From contig OZ038455.1 of the NCBI GenBank assembly GCA_964036195.1, forward strand, positions 5,163,855-5,227,854: a stretch of DNA of 64,000 nt, written 5' to 3'. Of the stretch, positions 20,868-30,445 are shown piece by piece. The first letter of the stretch is position 1. Every line of letters starts with the position of its first letter. Origin of the DNA: Sphaerolaimus hirsutus (lineage: Eukaryota; Nematoda; Chromadorea; Monhysterida; Sphaerolaimidae). Both the position numbers and the translations under genes were made by a program. The notes under the pieces are model-generated. The model worked only from the letters and a program-made list of their open reading frames with translations, searched no databases and was not told the origin of the DNA.

Positions 20868-21889
20868 GCAGGCAGTGAATAAAAGACATGGTGAATTGAT
20901 GTTTGATCCACATTCCATGCCAATCACTGTTTAGAGCCGTTTTACATTTTTGTTTCTGCTGAGCATTGCTCCCAATATTTATGTGATTCTGATGCTAATA
21001 TACACATTTCTGCACACTCCTCAAAGATTATGCTGTTTTTGACTGCACAATACAAATATTTACAGTATATAAACAAACACTTAATGCATTCCCTGTCTCA
21101 CCACTTACCACGTCCTCTATGGAAAAATAGAATGGCAGGCTCCATTAGAACGGCATTTCCAATATCACGTCAGGTAAATTGAGGTATAAATTGAGGCGTC
21201 CAATTCTAAGGCCCCTTTCACACTGGACTTGTGTGACGACAATAGATCTTACTCGTCACAGACCGTTTTGTGATGACAGATCTATTTTTAGCAGATTTTC
21301 ATGAGTGTGACGACTGGTCGTCTGACGTGAAGCAATAGTCTGACGTGAAATTTCAAGTTGTTCCCTGACACTGTGACGTGAAATGATGATGACGTGAAAT
21401 GATAAAAATTGAATTTTTCAATTCGCTCTAGTTGTGGCTGATAACACTCAGTATTGGACACAATTAAGGTATTGATTCATATATTATCCTTAGAAAATTG
21501 TAGACCCGTAGCATTATCCACACTCATGTAATTAATTTCACGACGTCATTTCACGTCGTCATTTCACGTCGAATCGACGCTGAGCTCTAATTCCCGCTTC
21601 AAGTGTCGGCGCACCTGTCGGGCTCCGACAGTGGCAAAATTTTCTATAAACATGTATAACTCTTGAGCAACAAACACGATTCATCTGAAATTTAACATGC
21701 ATATACACTTAGGTGGTATGTATACTTTGCCACATTCACTCATGAATATGGAACTTTTCACTCGACTTATGGAACTTTTTCAAGTGTTGTCGGAGTCGTC
21801 ACAAAAATGCAGTGTGAATGTTGTCTAAAAGTCGACAAGTCTAAAACATGAAAATTTCAAGTTATGCCGGGAAACGTCACTTGGGGCTA
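20868..21889. other. Intergenic part of unit X
   Basis: Contains an AATAAA at 20,879, a foldback with TTTCACACTGGACTTGTGTGA and CAGTGTGAA arms (about 21,209-21,830), and a GACGTGAAAT-rich block (21,330-21,580) missing from unit Y. No gene recognised. Confidence 0.45.
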
Positions 21890-23812
21890 TACTCGGTGTA
21901 CATGATACTCTGCCCTCGCACTCTGATTTATGTATCGTGTTGGAAGCGTGCCAATGATTATCAAATCAAGCGATTTCCGTAAAAATATGAAAAAAATTCA
22001 TCGATGTGAATATGTTAATGAATAACATTATAACAACAATAAATTTTGTCATCTTTTTATGAAACTCGTGTAGGTGGAAATATGGCTAGCCAATCATGCG
22101 TAAAAACGTAATGATCATTCTGTGCAGACACTCCGACGACTCGAGGACGACCATGTATGACCGAATGACAGCTCACGGTGCACAGGGAAGTCACAGTGAA
22201 CGCGAGGTTCGCTGTGCACTGCAAATCCGCCAACGAGGCCGCAGCCCCAGGACGGTACGCCCGAATGGACACTACTGCGGCCATGAATTTATTAAGTATT
22301 TTTCTTTTCCGTTAATTACGTAACTATTTCCCGTGTGATTTTAATTGTGTCATTTCCTGTTTCATTTAATCAAGCTAATTGAGTTACCCGCATTTTAAGT
22401 TAATTAAGTGATTACTGCCATCTTTTTTAATGTACTTTTGATATGTAATTTCGAATGTTGAATTTTTAAGGTTCCTATCAAGTTGACATATTTGGTCGAA
22501 AAGGGTGCAGTGTCTGGGAATGGGTTAGAAAAGCTTTGAAGTTTCCTGTTAAGCTAAAAGGTGTCAACTCTGTTTAACACCTTGGCGCCCCGATAGATAA
22601 CATTCAGAAAATTCCCCGACCAAGTGCATTTTTATTTAGGACTAGGTAATGGGTGGAAAAGTGGCAAACGGCAATTATTGTCGACATGTGACTGCAAGAC
22701 ACATGCAGAGCACAGTCTACAGTGAAGAGCACAGCTGTGCCAATTAATTATTCCCATCACCCAGGGTGATTGGTGAACTCACAAGTGCTAGTGTCTTTGT
22801 AGCGTGTGTTCAGGCCCGAAGTTCCAACCCTTACCCGGCAATGCAATAACCTTGAACAAACCCCCGCAAATGAGCGTTCTTTCTGTGACCTTGGTCGGGC
22901 GCGCTATAAAATATTTTTCACCTAAAGGGGCGCGGGGTGATAACACGTGTCACACCACCTGTTCCAAATTGTACCGTAACCCCTGAATAAAAACACAGTT
23001 TACGACACTCACCTGTGAGATACTTCATGATTTAATTACGTCAAATTAATCACGTTTACATTATGCTCGATTTAATTCACGTTTGCATTTCATTTTAATT
23101 TTTCCCACATTTACTTATATTTCCCGTGCCTTGTAATTGGTATAATTTGTTTGTTTTCGGTGATCACTTAACTTTGCCTTGTATTTTTCTAATTACGGTT
23201 AATTGTTGTGTCTCAGATTAATATTCAGTAATGATATGGTAGGCTTTTTGGTGACTATAAAACGCACTGATTTTACATTTTTTCACCCACTAGAGGCTTT
23301 ACTACTCACTTGTGCTATTGTGAAATTGACTCTGACTATATTGCTAAATAAAGTTCCCGTGAATCCAACTTGGTCCCCCTGAAGCATACTAACTGCTTTG
23401 AATTTTTATTTGATTTTTTTAATTACGGCTTTATTTTTAATTACGGCTTATTAACAATTAATCAAAGTAAACCGCCGGCTGCAGTTACGAAAGGGATTGG
23501 TAAGTTGCCGTGTCCGTCCTCGGGAACTTGTCAGGGCCTCAAGGGGTACTGACGCTGTTCCTGATTTGCGTGTAAAATCCCCGTACCATAAAAACAATCA
23601 TTAGTTTAATTACGCACACAATTGAAAGCGCAAAGGGACCGGAATTTACAACTCTCTGCCGCGGTAACTCGACGAGTGGCGTATTTTTAGGGTAAAAACG
23701 GAAAGTAGTAAAATTAGTAAAAACGTAAAATATCTGACACTCGCACGCGTTAACCATCATTGGCGCACTTCCAGCGGGAACCATGTGTGCAGGGTGTAAA
23801 GTAACCGGAGTA
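21890..23812. mobile_element. 1.9-kb insertion with TACTCGG/CCGGAGTA ends, TA duplication
   Basis: Unit Y reads GGGGCTACTTCCGC (near 45,011) where X has GGGGCTA, this insertion, then TACTTCCGC. Ends match the small element at 4,403-4,645. The interior has TATAAAA (22,904) and AATAAA signals (22,987, 23,347) like a retroelement LTR or captured sequence, but no transposase or other protein is recognised. Confidence 0.6.
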
Positions 23813-23944
23813 TACTTCCGCACATTTTTGATCATTTTCCATAAAATTTTTTGACCTCACATACCTATATAAAATTTACAATTGTATAAAATTTGACATT
23901 TTTGGGGAAAAATGCAAAAAAATTGGGCAAGAAGTCGACAAGTC

Positions 23945-24072
23945 TGTTGGAATGTGTGTGTGTTGATTATATCCCCTCTGGGTTGTTGATAAGTGATGCG
24001 CGCGAGTACTCGTGAGGCTTTATGAATGAACGATCTATCAATTCACCAAATCCCTTCCAAACCAATCAATTA
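23945..24072 (+). repeat. TE1 5' LTR
   Basis: 127-128 bp, unusually short for a gypsy LTR, starting TGTTGGAATG and ending AATCAATTA. I found no difference from the 3' copy. No canonical AATAAA is seen. Confidence 0.88.
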
Positions 24073-24073
24073 A

Positions 24074-24088
24074 TGGTGGACGTGCTGC
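24074..24088 (+). promoter_or_regulatory. TE1 primer-binding site
   Basis: TGGTGGACGTGCTG immediately follows the LTR, as expected for pairing with a tRNA 3' end (...TCCACCA). The same 14 bases follow the 5' LTR of TE2. The tRNA could not be assigned by eye. Confidence 0.7.
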
Positions 24089-24137
24089 AATAATTCAACT
24101 CGCAGCCTCTGAAGGGTATAAGCCTACCGACAGCTGT

Positions 24138-24202
24138 CATCCGCTGACAATATCCTGTCGTCCGCTGACAATTTCCTGTCGTCCGCTGACATTTGACTGA
24201 CA
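24138..24202 (+). repeat. TE1 leader tandem repeat
   Basis: Three units of roughly 23 bp (CCGCTGACAATATCCTGTCGT type) between the primer site and gag. Could be part of a packaging signal; function unknown. Confidence 0.6.
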
Positions 24203-27200
24203 ATGCTGCCATTGAATTGAATCTTTACAGTCTATTTACAGCAACATTCAATATGGCAGATCTATCATCAATTTCAAGCGAAGAGGAAATTAGGCGCCAT
24301 ACACGCTCGCACCCAATCAATCCGCTACCTGATGCCAATCTACATCCGGAAGTTCAGCGGAACCAGGAAAACGAATGTTTGAGAGTCGGCTCACGCCAGG
24401 TTAGATTACCAATCGCGCATTTTTCGGCGACTGAAGACGTTCATCGCACTCCGGTACGCGCTCGAGTGTTCAATAACACTGTTTTACGCCCGTTTCGAAC
24501 GACACCGAGGCCACTACCGCCGCCACTCGATTTCAACGAGATGCCGCACAGCTCAGGGTTCACCTATGTGGATCGCAGGATGAATCGCTACATTCAAAAC
24601 AATCTACCTGCAAAACGCAATTTTCAACGATTTTTGATGGGCCCTAGATTGGAACCGGAGCCATTAATGTCCCATTTAGTTGACATGAACAATGTTATGG
24701 AAACAATTTCGCAGCCACAGGCGATATTTTTTGACAAATGGGAAAATGAGATGATTTTTTGTGATTTTGTCACAGGGGAGACCGCGCCGTACATCGAGTC
24801 GCCGAGGAACATGCCACATCAAAATTTCGATTTACGCCAGGACACGTTTCATCAAGTGCAGCCGCAATTTCAAGAGTCGTCAAACTTACACATTCCGCGC
24901 ATACAAAGCGCACAGCTACCCAATGACGATGCAACTCAGGACAGTGAGGCATCATTGCTAATGGAGTTCGAAAATCTCACAAAACGTTTTGAAGCGTTAA
25001 AGACCAGCAAAGTTGACAAGAAAAAACCAGAACCAGAAAAAACTAAAAAAGTTGATACAGAAGTGAATAATCCACCACAGGAACCTAATAAATCGAAAAA
25101 TCATTTACCGTCCACGGGGGTGGTAAATGCAACTGGAAATGAAAAAGTAAACCCATGGTCTTTGAAAAATGTCACCAAACTGTCACAGGGGTTGGGGGGT
25201 ACGAAGACCGAAATTTTGCAATTTTGGCTATTGGCAAAACCCCATGTCATGGATAAAATACCGACCTACAAGGGGAAAAATGATATTGTCAGTTTCACCG
25301 AATGGCGCAGAGCATGCGAAGTAGCAGCATTATCATTGCCTGACGATTCGCTAAAGCAGCAATTTTGGGTGGAAATTTTCAGCACCAAACTGCTCGGGGA
25401 TGCTCACAAAGTTTTGACAACTCTATGCACACCTGACGACATGTTGAATCATGACAAGGTTTTTTCGGAACTTTCATCGGTGTTCAAGGTGACCGACAAA
25501 GTCTACACGTACTCCGAGTGGGAAGCGGCCAGTATGTACAAAAACGAATCGCTCATGGACTACTATTTACGTCTTTTGTCCAAAATTCCGATGGACTTGA
25601 AGGAAACTGTAGATTTTGACAGGCCCAAAATCGACAAATTGATTGCGGCTAAAGTTTGGGCTAAATACGATGAATCGCGATATGACAAATATGTCATGGC
25701 CAACTTTAGAAATTTGGCTAAAACCCAGAAAATACCGTTTTCCCAATTGGTTCACACAATCGACGAATATTTCCGTGAAGTGAAAGGAGGGAATCAACGC
25801 CTGGAGAAGTTCTCAAAAACTGTAACAAATGCGAACACACAACCGAGGGCAACATTTAAACAATTCTTGGCCGAAAGCCAAGGAGACCCATGGTGCCCCT
25901 TATTGAATCACTCTGGCCACCGGGTAAGCCAGTGTCGCATCACACAACGCCAAAACCAACAGAGCCAATCGAGTCAGGTCCAATCTACAATGACCCCAAA
26001 ATCTGATGGTTATGGGCATGTGAGGCGTATTGGACCGCCACACACGTCTGATGCACCATTGCCAAAAAACACTATATCTGCTAAGGCAGCGATAACTGAA
26101 AATTCATTTTCAACCGAAAATGAACTTAAATTGACAGGTTCTCCAGAAGAACAGCAAAATATTGCTGAGGATGAACCACCCTGGGAAATTTATTGCCATG
26201 AATTTCGCCACCGGGTAGCGGAAATGTTCAATAATGATCCCGGTAAGTTAGCCGATTGGAAACGACAATTTTGGTTACGACAAAATCAATCATTTATATC
26301 ACAGAAAATGGGGATTCCCGCGTCGCCGAAATGTTTGGCGAGTTATTCCCAATCGATTCCACCGTTGACTTTTGAAGAGGGTGATTTTACCAAATTACAC
26401 AATCATACTGATTCAGAGAACTTTTGTGATTCTTTACCTTTTGTGGCATCCGTGGATTGTGAATTTGAAAGTGAAAAGCATTTTGGTGATTTGGTGCCAC
26501 ATACATTTGGACTTACAAATGAAAATTGGATTTCTGCAAAATCATTCATTGGTGATAGACAAATGGCGTGTGTAAAACTACAACCTATAAATGGGCCCCA
26601 GGTTTATAGCACTTTGTTAGTGGAAGGGGTTCCCTGCCAAGCTCTACTTGACACTGGATGTTCACGAACCATTATACCTATCACAGCACTTCGTGAGATA
26701 GCTTCAAAAACACAATTGGACTTAGACAAATATTTAAGGCCAACTGCACTGCAGTTACACATGGTTACCGGAGTGACAAAAATTGGGGCATTAAACGAAA
26801 TTCCCCTCTACATTGAGCACATTTCACCCATAGACAAAGTTGCACGACGAGTGCTCGCTGTAGTGCTAGTCAACATGGAATCCGATGCTTTATCTGAAAT
26901 ACTGATTGGTACAGATGTAATGCCATTTTTAAAAATGTCTTGGTTAATCCCAATCGCTTTAGATAAAGAAACAGATCTGCACAAGCCCTCCCATGAAGGT
27001 GCAGCAGCGCAACTTGAACAATTACAAAATGCGTTTGTGGATAAATTATCCAAATTTGTGAAAATAACAAAACCACTATATGTGCCAGCAACTGGGACTG
27101 CTGCGGTCCCTATATCGACCCCGGAGAAACCAAAATCGTGTCACACAGCCGTCTGGAAACAAGGTATTTTGGTATACAGTAATACAGATGTGCCTGATAC

Positions 27201-27507
27201 GTTCGGGCTGGGCATGTACAACACTGCAATACCAATAGATTCCTCACGCGGCCATGTGATTTTGTTTAACAACTCTAATGCCCCTGTGTTGTTGCCCACC
27301 GGTTCTATTATTGCTACAGTTGCAATTCATCATAAATCAGATTTTTTCACAGCGGGAAAAAATTTTGCTGCACTATTCACAACGCCTCAATATGGCAATG
27401 CTTTCGGTATTTACAAAAATGTTGGTGTAGCTGCCGGCGCAGTTCAATTACCAAAACCACCAGATCTAACTTTAGATAAACCGGCGACACTCACGCAAGC
27501 AGAATGA
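24193..27507 (+). CDS. TE1 gag-protease polyprotein
   Basis: 1,104 codons; a second ATG at 24,253 (MADLSSISSEEE) aligns better with TE2 and may be the real start. Middle part (about 25,190-25,790) is a capsid-like helical region (FWLLAKPHVMDKIPTYKGK). A zinc-knuckle-like motif WCPLLNHSGHRVSQC lies near 25,886 but lacks the usual second cysteine. The aspartic protease motif LLDTGCSRTIIP is at about 26,644. It ends with a UGA followed by C, and pol continues in the same frame. It would supply the particle shell and protease in the cytoplasm. Confidence 0.88.
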   Translation: MTDNAAIELNLYSLFTATFNMADLSSISSEEEIRRHTRSHPINPLPDANLHPEVQRNQENECLRVGSRQVRLPIAHFSATEDVHRTPVRARVFNNTVLRPFRTTPRPLPPPLDFNEMPHSSGFTYVDRRMNRYIQNNLPAKRNFQRFLMGPRLEPEPLMSHLVDMNNVMETISQPQAIFFDKWENEMIFCDFVTGETAPYIESPRNMPHQNFDLRQDTFHQVQPQFQESSNLHIPRIQSAQLPNDDATQDSEASLLMEFENLTKRFEALKTSKVDKKKPEPEKTKKVDTEVNNPPQEPNKSKNHLPSTGVVNATGNEKVNPWSLKNVTKLSQGLGGTKTEILQFWLLAKPHVMDKIPTYKGKNDIVSFTEWRRACEVAALSLPDDSLKQQFWVEIFSTKLLGDAHKVLTTLCTPDDMLNHDKVFSELSSVFKVTDKVYTYSEWEAASMYKNESLMDYYLRLLSKIPMDLKETVDFDRPKIDKLIAAKVWAKYDESRYDKYVMANFRNLAKTQKIPFSQLVHTIDEYFREVKGGNQRLEKFSKTVTNANTQPRATFKQFLAESQGDPWCPLLNHSGHRVSQCRITQRQNQQSQSSQVQSTMTPKSDGYGHVRRIGPPHTSDAPLPKNTISAKAAITENSFSTENELKLTGSPEEQQNIAEDEPPWEIYCHEFRHRVAEMFNNDPGKLADWKRQFWLRQNQSFISQKMGIPASPKCLASYSQSIPPLTFEEGDFTKLHNHTDSENFCDSLPFVASVDCEFESEKHFGDLVPHTFGLTNENWISAKSFIGDRQMACVKLQPINGPQVYSTLLVEGVPCQALLDTGCSRTIIPITALREIASKTQLDLDKYLRPTALQLHMVTGVTKIGALNEIPLYIEHISPIDKVARRVLAVVLVNMESDALSEILIGTDVMPFLKMSWLIPIALDKETDLHKPSHEGAAAQLEQLQNAFVDKLSKFVKITKPLYVPATGTAAVPISTPEKPKSCHTAVWKQGILVYSNTDVPDTFGLGMYNTAIPIDSSRGHVILFNNSNAPVLLPTGSIIATVAIHHKSDFFTAGKNFAALFTTPQYGNAFGIYKNVGVAAGAVQLPKPPDLTLDKPATLTQAE

Positions 27508-30264
27508 CATGAATACATATTAAATCATTTATCTGTGCAAAACAGAATTGACTTATCTCCCACAGAAAAAACGGCATTTGAAGATTTATTATTTGAATTT
27601 CACGATGTGTTCAGTTGCAGTGAATACGATGTCGGCAACACTCCACTGGTGCAACATACCATAATCACGGACCCACTGCACCCGCCTATCAAACAAGCAC
27701 CGCGATATGAACCACCACATAAGAGAGATTTCATCCAAAAAACAATTCAAAGCATGTTACGCGAAGGAATAATTGAACGGTCTGATGGACCATGGGCGTC
27801 ACCAATTACGATAGCGCCTAAAGGTGCAGACAACTTTCGCTTTTGCGTCGATTTTAAACAAGTAAATTTGATTACAAAAATTGACAGTTATCCCTTGCCC
27901 CGTATTGGCGAAATTTTAGCGGAGTTTGCAGGGCGCAAAGTGTTTTCAGCCGTAGACATCCGACATGGCTACTACAATGTGCCATTGGCAGATGAAAACA
28001 CCCGGGAAAAAACTTCATTTGTTTGCAGCCTCGGTCAATACAGGTACACAAGGCTTCCGTTCGGTACCTGCAATGCCGGTGCGACTTTCATGCGTCTCAT
28101 GAACCTATTACTCATGGATTTGAATGAAGATTTGTCGCGCGCATGGATACGTGCATACATTGACGACGTGCTTTGCAGCAGTGACACTGTCACCGAACAT
28201 TTGGGTCATTTGCGCCGCTTATTTGGGCGTCTACGCTGGGCAAATTTAAGATTGCAACCAGGCAAATGCAATTTCTTCGCAACTTCGTTAAAATATTTGG
28301 GTCATCAAGTTTCTGCAGAGGGAATCAAACCAGCACCGTCCCGCACTGCTGCAATGACCGATCAACCTAAAGTCCACACAAAACAGGATTTACGCAGATT
28401 TTTAGGAAAATGTGTTTATTACTCTCATTTCATTCCTAATTTTAGTCGCATTGCCGCACCATTGTATGATGCATTAAAAGGCGTAATTCCGAAACATGGC
28501 ATAACTAAATTCACATGGACTGAGGACATGCTTGAAGCATGGGACACTCTAAAACACTGTATTGCAACAGCGCCAATTTTAATTCATCCATACAGAGATG
28601 GAAGACCTTTCTATCTGGAAACCGATGCGAGCGCAGTCGGTTTGGGCGCAGTTTTGTCGCAATACGCTGACGATGACAAATTACATCCCATTTCATTTAT
28701 TTCAAAGCGATTATCACACCCCCACAAAAATTTTTCTGCTGCGGAACTCGAAAGTTTATGCATTGCTTGGGCGATAAGGCGATTAGCGGACTTTGTCGAG
28801 GGCCAAAAATTAATCGTAATCACGGACAATTCTGGCATTGAACAGGTGATACGCACGCCAATGCACAGTAAATTGGAACGTTGGGCTATGTTCATTCAGG
28901 ATCGCGTGACGTCATTTATACACCGGGCAGGTAAGTTGAATTGTGTCGCTGACACATTATCAAGAAATCCCATTTCGGAGCCCGAGTTTGGCGACACCGA
29001 ACTAGATATCCCCACCGAAATTGTGAGGGGTAGTGCAGGCATCCGGATACCCGACGGATATAATTTACCGACACATTTGCAACAGCGTAAAATTTCCTCA
29101 CTTCAGATGGAAATTGATTGGCAATTGATACAAAGAGCAGATCCAGAATTATCTTCAATCATTTGTCAATTGGAAATTGATTCAAACAGTGTTGATGGGG
29201 CGCTATTGATTGATGGTGTACTATATCACAAAAACACATGCGGTGATCAAGCATACGGAATTTGGCCCCCACGACCTTGGCAACAAGCTTGTCTAGAACA
29301 AGCTCATTTAGGTATTTATGCTAGTCACGGAGGCCAAGATAAAACGATAAAGATGTTAACTGAATATTTTTCATGGCCGACACTGAAAAATGATGTTCTT
29401 GAATTTTGCAAACATTGTGGTGATTGCATGCATTATAAACGACACAAATTACATCCCGGTCCCATGGGAACCACTGAAACGCCCAGCCAACCATTTGATG
29501 TAATTCATATTGACACGATGCAGTTTGAAAAGTCCAATCAAAAGTCAAAAATTGTGGTTGCTGTGGATGCATTTACACGATACACAGTAGCTTTCCCCGT
29601 GTCCTCTATGCGAGCTGAAACTGTAGCCAAGGCTATATTGAAAAATGTTTTTCTCGTTTTTGGCGCACCTCGAATTATTGTTACAGACCAAGGGACTGAA
29701 TATGTAAATTCAGAATTCCGCTCTATGTGCCAACAATATGGGGTACGCCATTCTCCTGTACTTTCTCACAACCCCGCTGCCAATGGCATGGTGGAACAGG
29801 TCAATGGACGAATTAGGGACATTTACGCTTTAGTCAAAAAGCAGCATCCTAGAACTCATTGGAAAGAACTATTGCCAATAGTCATTCTCAAGCACAATTT
29901 GAGTTCGAATAAACACACTGGTTGCTGCCCTTTCTTTTTGGTGTATGGGCATCTTCCACACTGGAATCTATTTTTTGTGGCAGCCAGAAACCTAGATCCA
30001 ACACATGCAAGAATTGTTGCCAAATCAAACAGTGACAAAAGTAGAGCAAAGTATAAGCAATATTTTGATTCGAAGCATACAATTCAAATTAACACTGGAG
30101 ATTCTATTATGCTGCGTAATTTTGCCACTGATAAATCTTTACCCCGTTTTTCTGGCCCGCATTTGGTGACTGAAGCAAATGAATCGGATTTGTTCATTAA
30201 AATAAATGAAGAAATAATTAAAGTGCCAAGAAGGTATTGTTGGAAATTAAATTTCCAACCGTAA
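27508..30264 (+). CDS. TE1 pol: reverse transcriptase, RNase H, integrase
   Basis: Same frame as gag-protease, separated only by the UGA at 27,505. No early ATG (a GTG at 27,535), so it is probably made as a gag-pol fusion. RT: SYPLPRIGEIL, FSAVDIRHGYYNVPL, and the catalytic YIDD at 28,156. RNase H: YLETDASAVGLGAVLSQ and TDNS. Integrase: H-H-C-C zinc finger (CKHCGDC), and a D,D-35-E core (VVAVDAFTRY; ITVTDQGTEY region; GMVEQVNGR) plus a GPY-like C-terminal LPRFSGPHLV. RT-RNaseH-integrase order identifies Ty3/gypsy. No chromodomain seen. Confidence 0.92.
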   Translation, partial: HEYILNHLSVQNRIDLSPTEKTAFEDLLFEFHDVFSCSEYDVGNTPLVQHTIITDPLHPPIKQAPRYEPPHKRDFIQKTIQSMLREGIIERSDGPWASPITIAPKGADNFRFCVDFKQVNLITKIDSYPLPRIGEILAEFAGRKVFSAVDIRHGYYNVPLADENTREKTSFVCSLGQYRYTRLPFGTCNAGATFMRLMNLLLMDLNEDLSRAWIRAYIDDVLCSSDTVTEHLGHLRRLFGRLRWANLRLQPGKCNFFATSLKYLGHQVSAEGIKPAPSRTAAMTDQPKVHTKQDLRRFLGKCVYYSHFIPNFSRIAAPLYDALKGVIPKHGITKFTWTEDMLEAWDTLKHCIATAPILIHPYRDGRPFYLETDASAVGLGAVLSQYADDDKLHPISFISKRLSHPHKNFSAAELESLCIAWAIRRLADFVEGQKLIVITDNSGIEQVIRTPMHSKLERWAMFIQDRVTSFIHRAGKLNCVADTLSRNPISEPEFGDTELDIPTEIVRGSAGIRIPDGYNLPTHLQQRKISSLQMEIDWQLIQRADPELSSIICQLEIDSNSVDGALLIDGVLYHKNTCGDQAYGIWPPRPWQQACLEQAHLGIYASHGGQDKTIKMLTEYFSWPTLKNDVLEFCKHCGDCMHYKRHKLHPGPMGTTETPSQPFDVIHIDTMQFEKSNQKSKIVVAVDAFTRYTVAFPVSSMRAETVAKAILKNVFLVFGAPRIIVTDQGTEYVNSEFRSMCQQYGVRHSPVLSHNPAANGMVEQVNGRIRDIYALVKKQHPRTHWKELLPIVILKHNLSSNKHTGCCPFFLVYGHLPHWNLFFVAARNLDPTHARIVAKSNSDKSRAKYKQYFDSKHTIQINTGDSIMLRNFATDKSLPRFSGPHLVTEANESDLFIKINEEIIKVPRRYCWKLNFQP

Positions 30265-30445
30265 TAGAGCATTTTTCTTAATTCAGCTACTGGAAACAAT
30301 AATGATGAAATCATTTTACTAGTTTAAGTGTTTTACATTGGCGCGTGCGAGGTAAGTCGGCAAGTTCCGACTTCCGCTTGAAGATGTTTGTTTACTTGGA
30401 ATGGGGCCAACGTAGAAGTGCGAATATAAACAAAAACCCTGCAAA

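Noticed and set aside
20254-20934. Long open frame with HRT/RTHRTH repeats, and minus-strand GFC, GSV and VLW repeat frames over the same DNA
   Set aside because: All arise because a 9-bp minisatellite keeps every frame open. Only the NPQ frame joins to the conserved upstream exon.
24193-30264. Endogenous retrovirus with envelope
   Set aside because: No recognisable envelope glycoprotein: the third gene lacks a fusion peptide and C-terminal anchor that I can see. The gypsy-type pol alone does not make it a virus.
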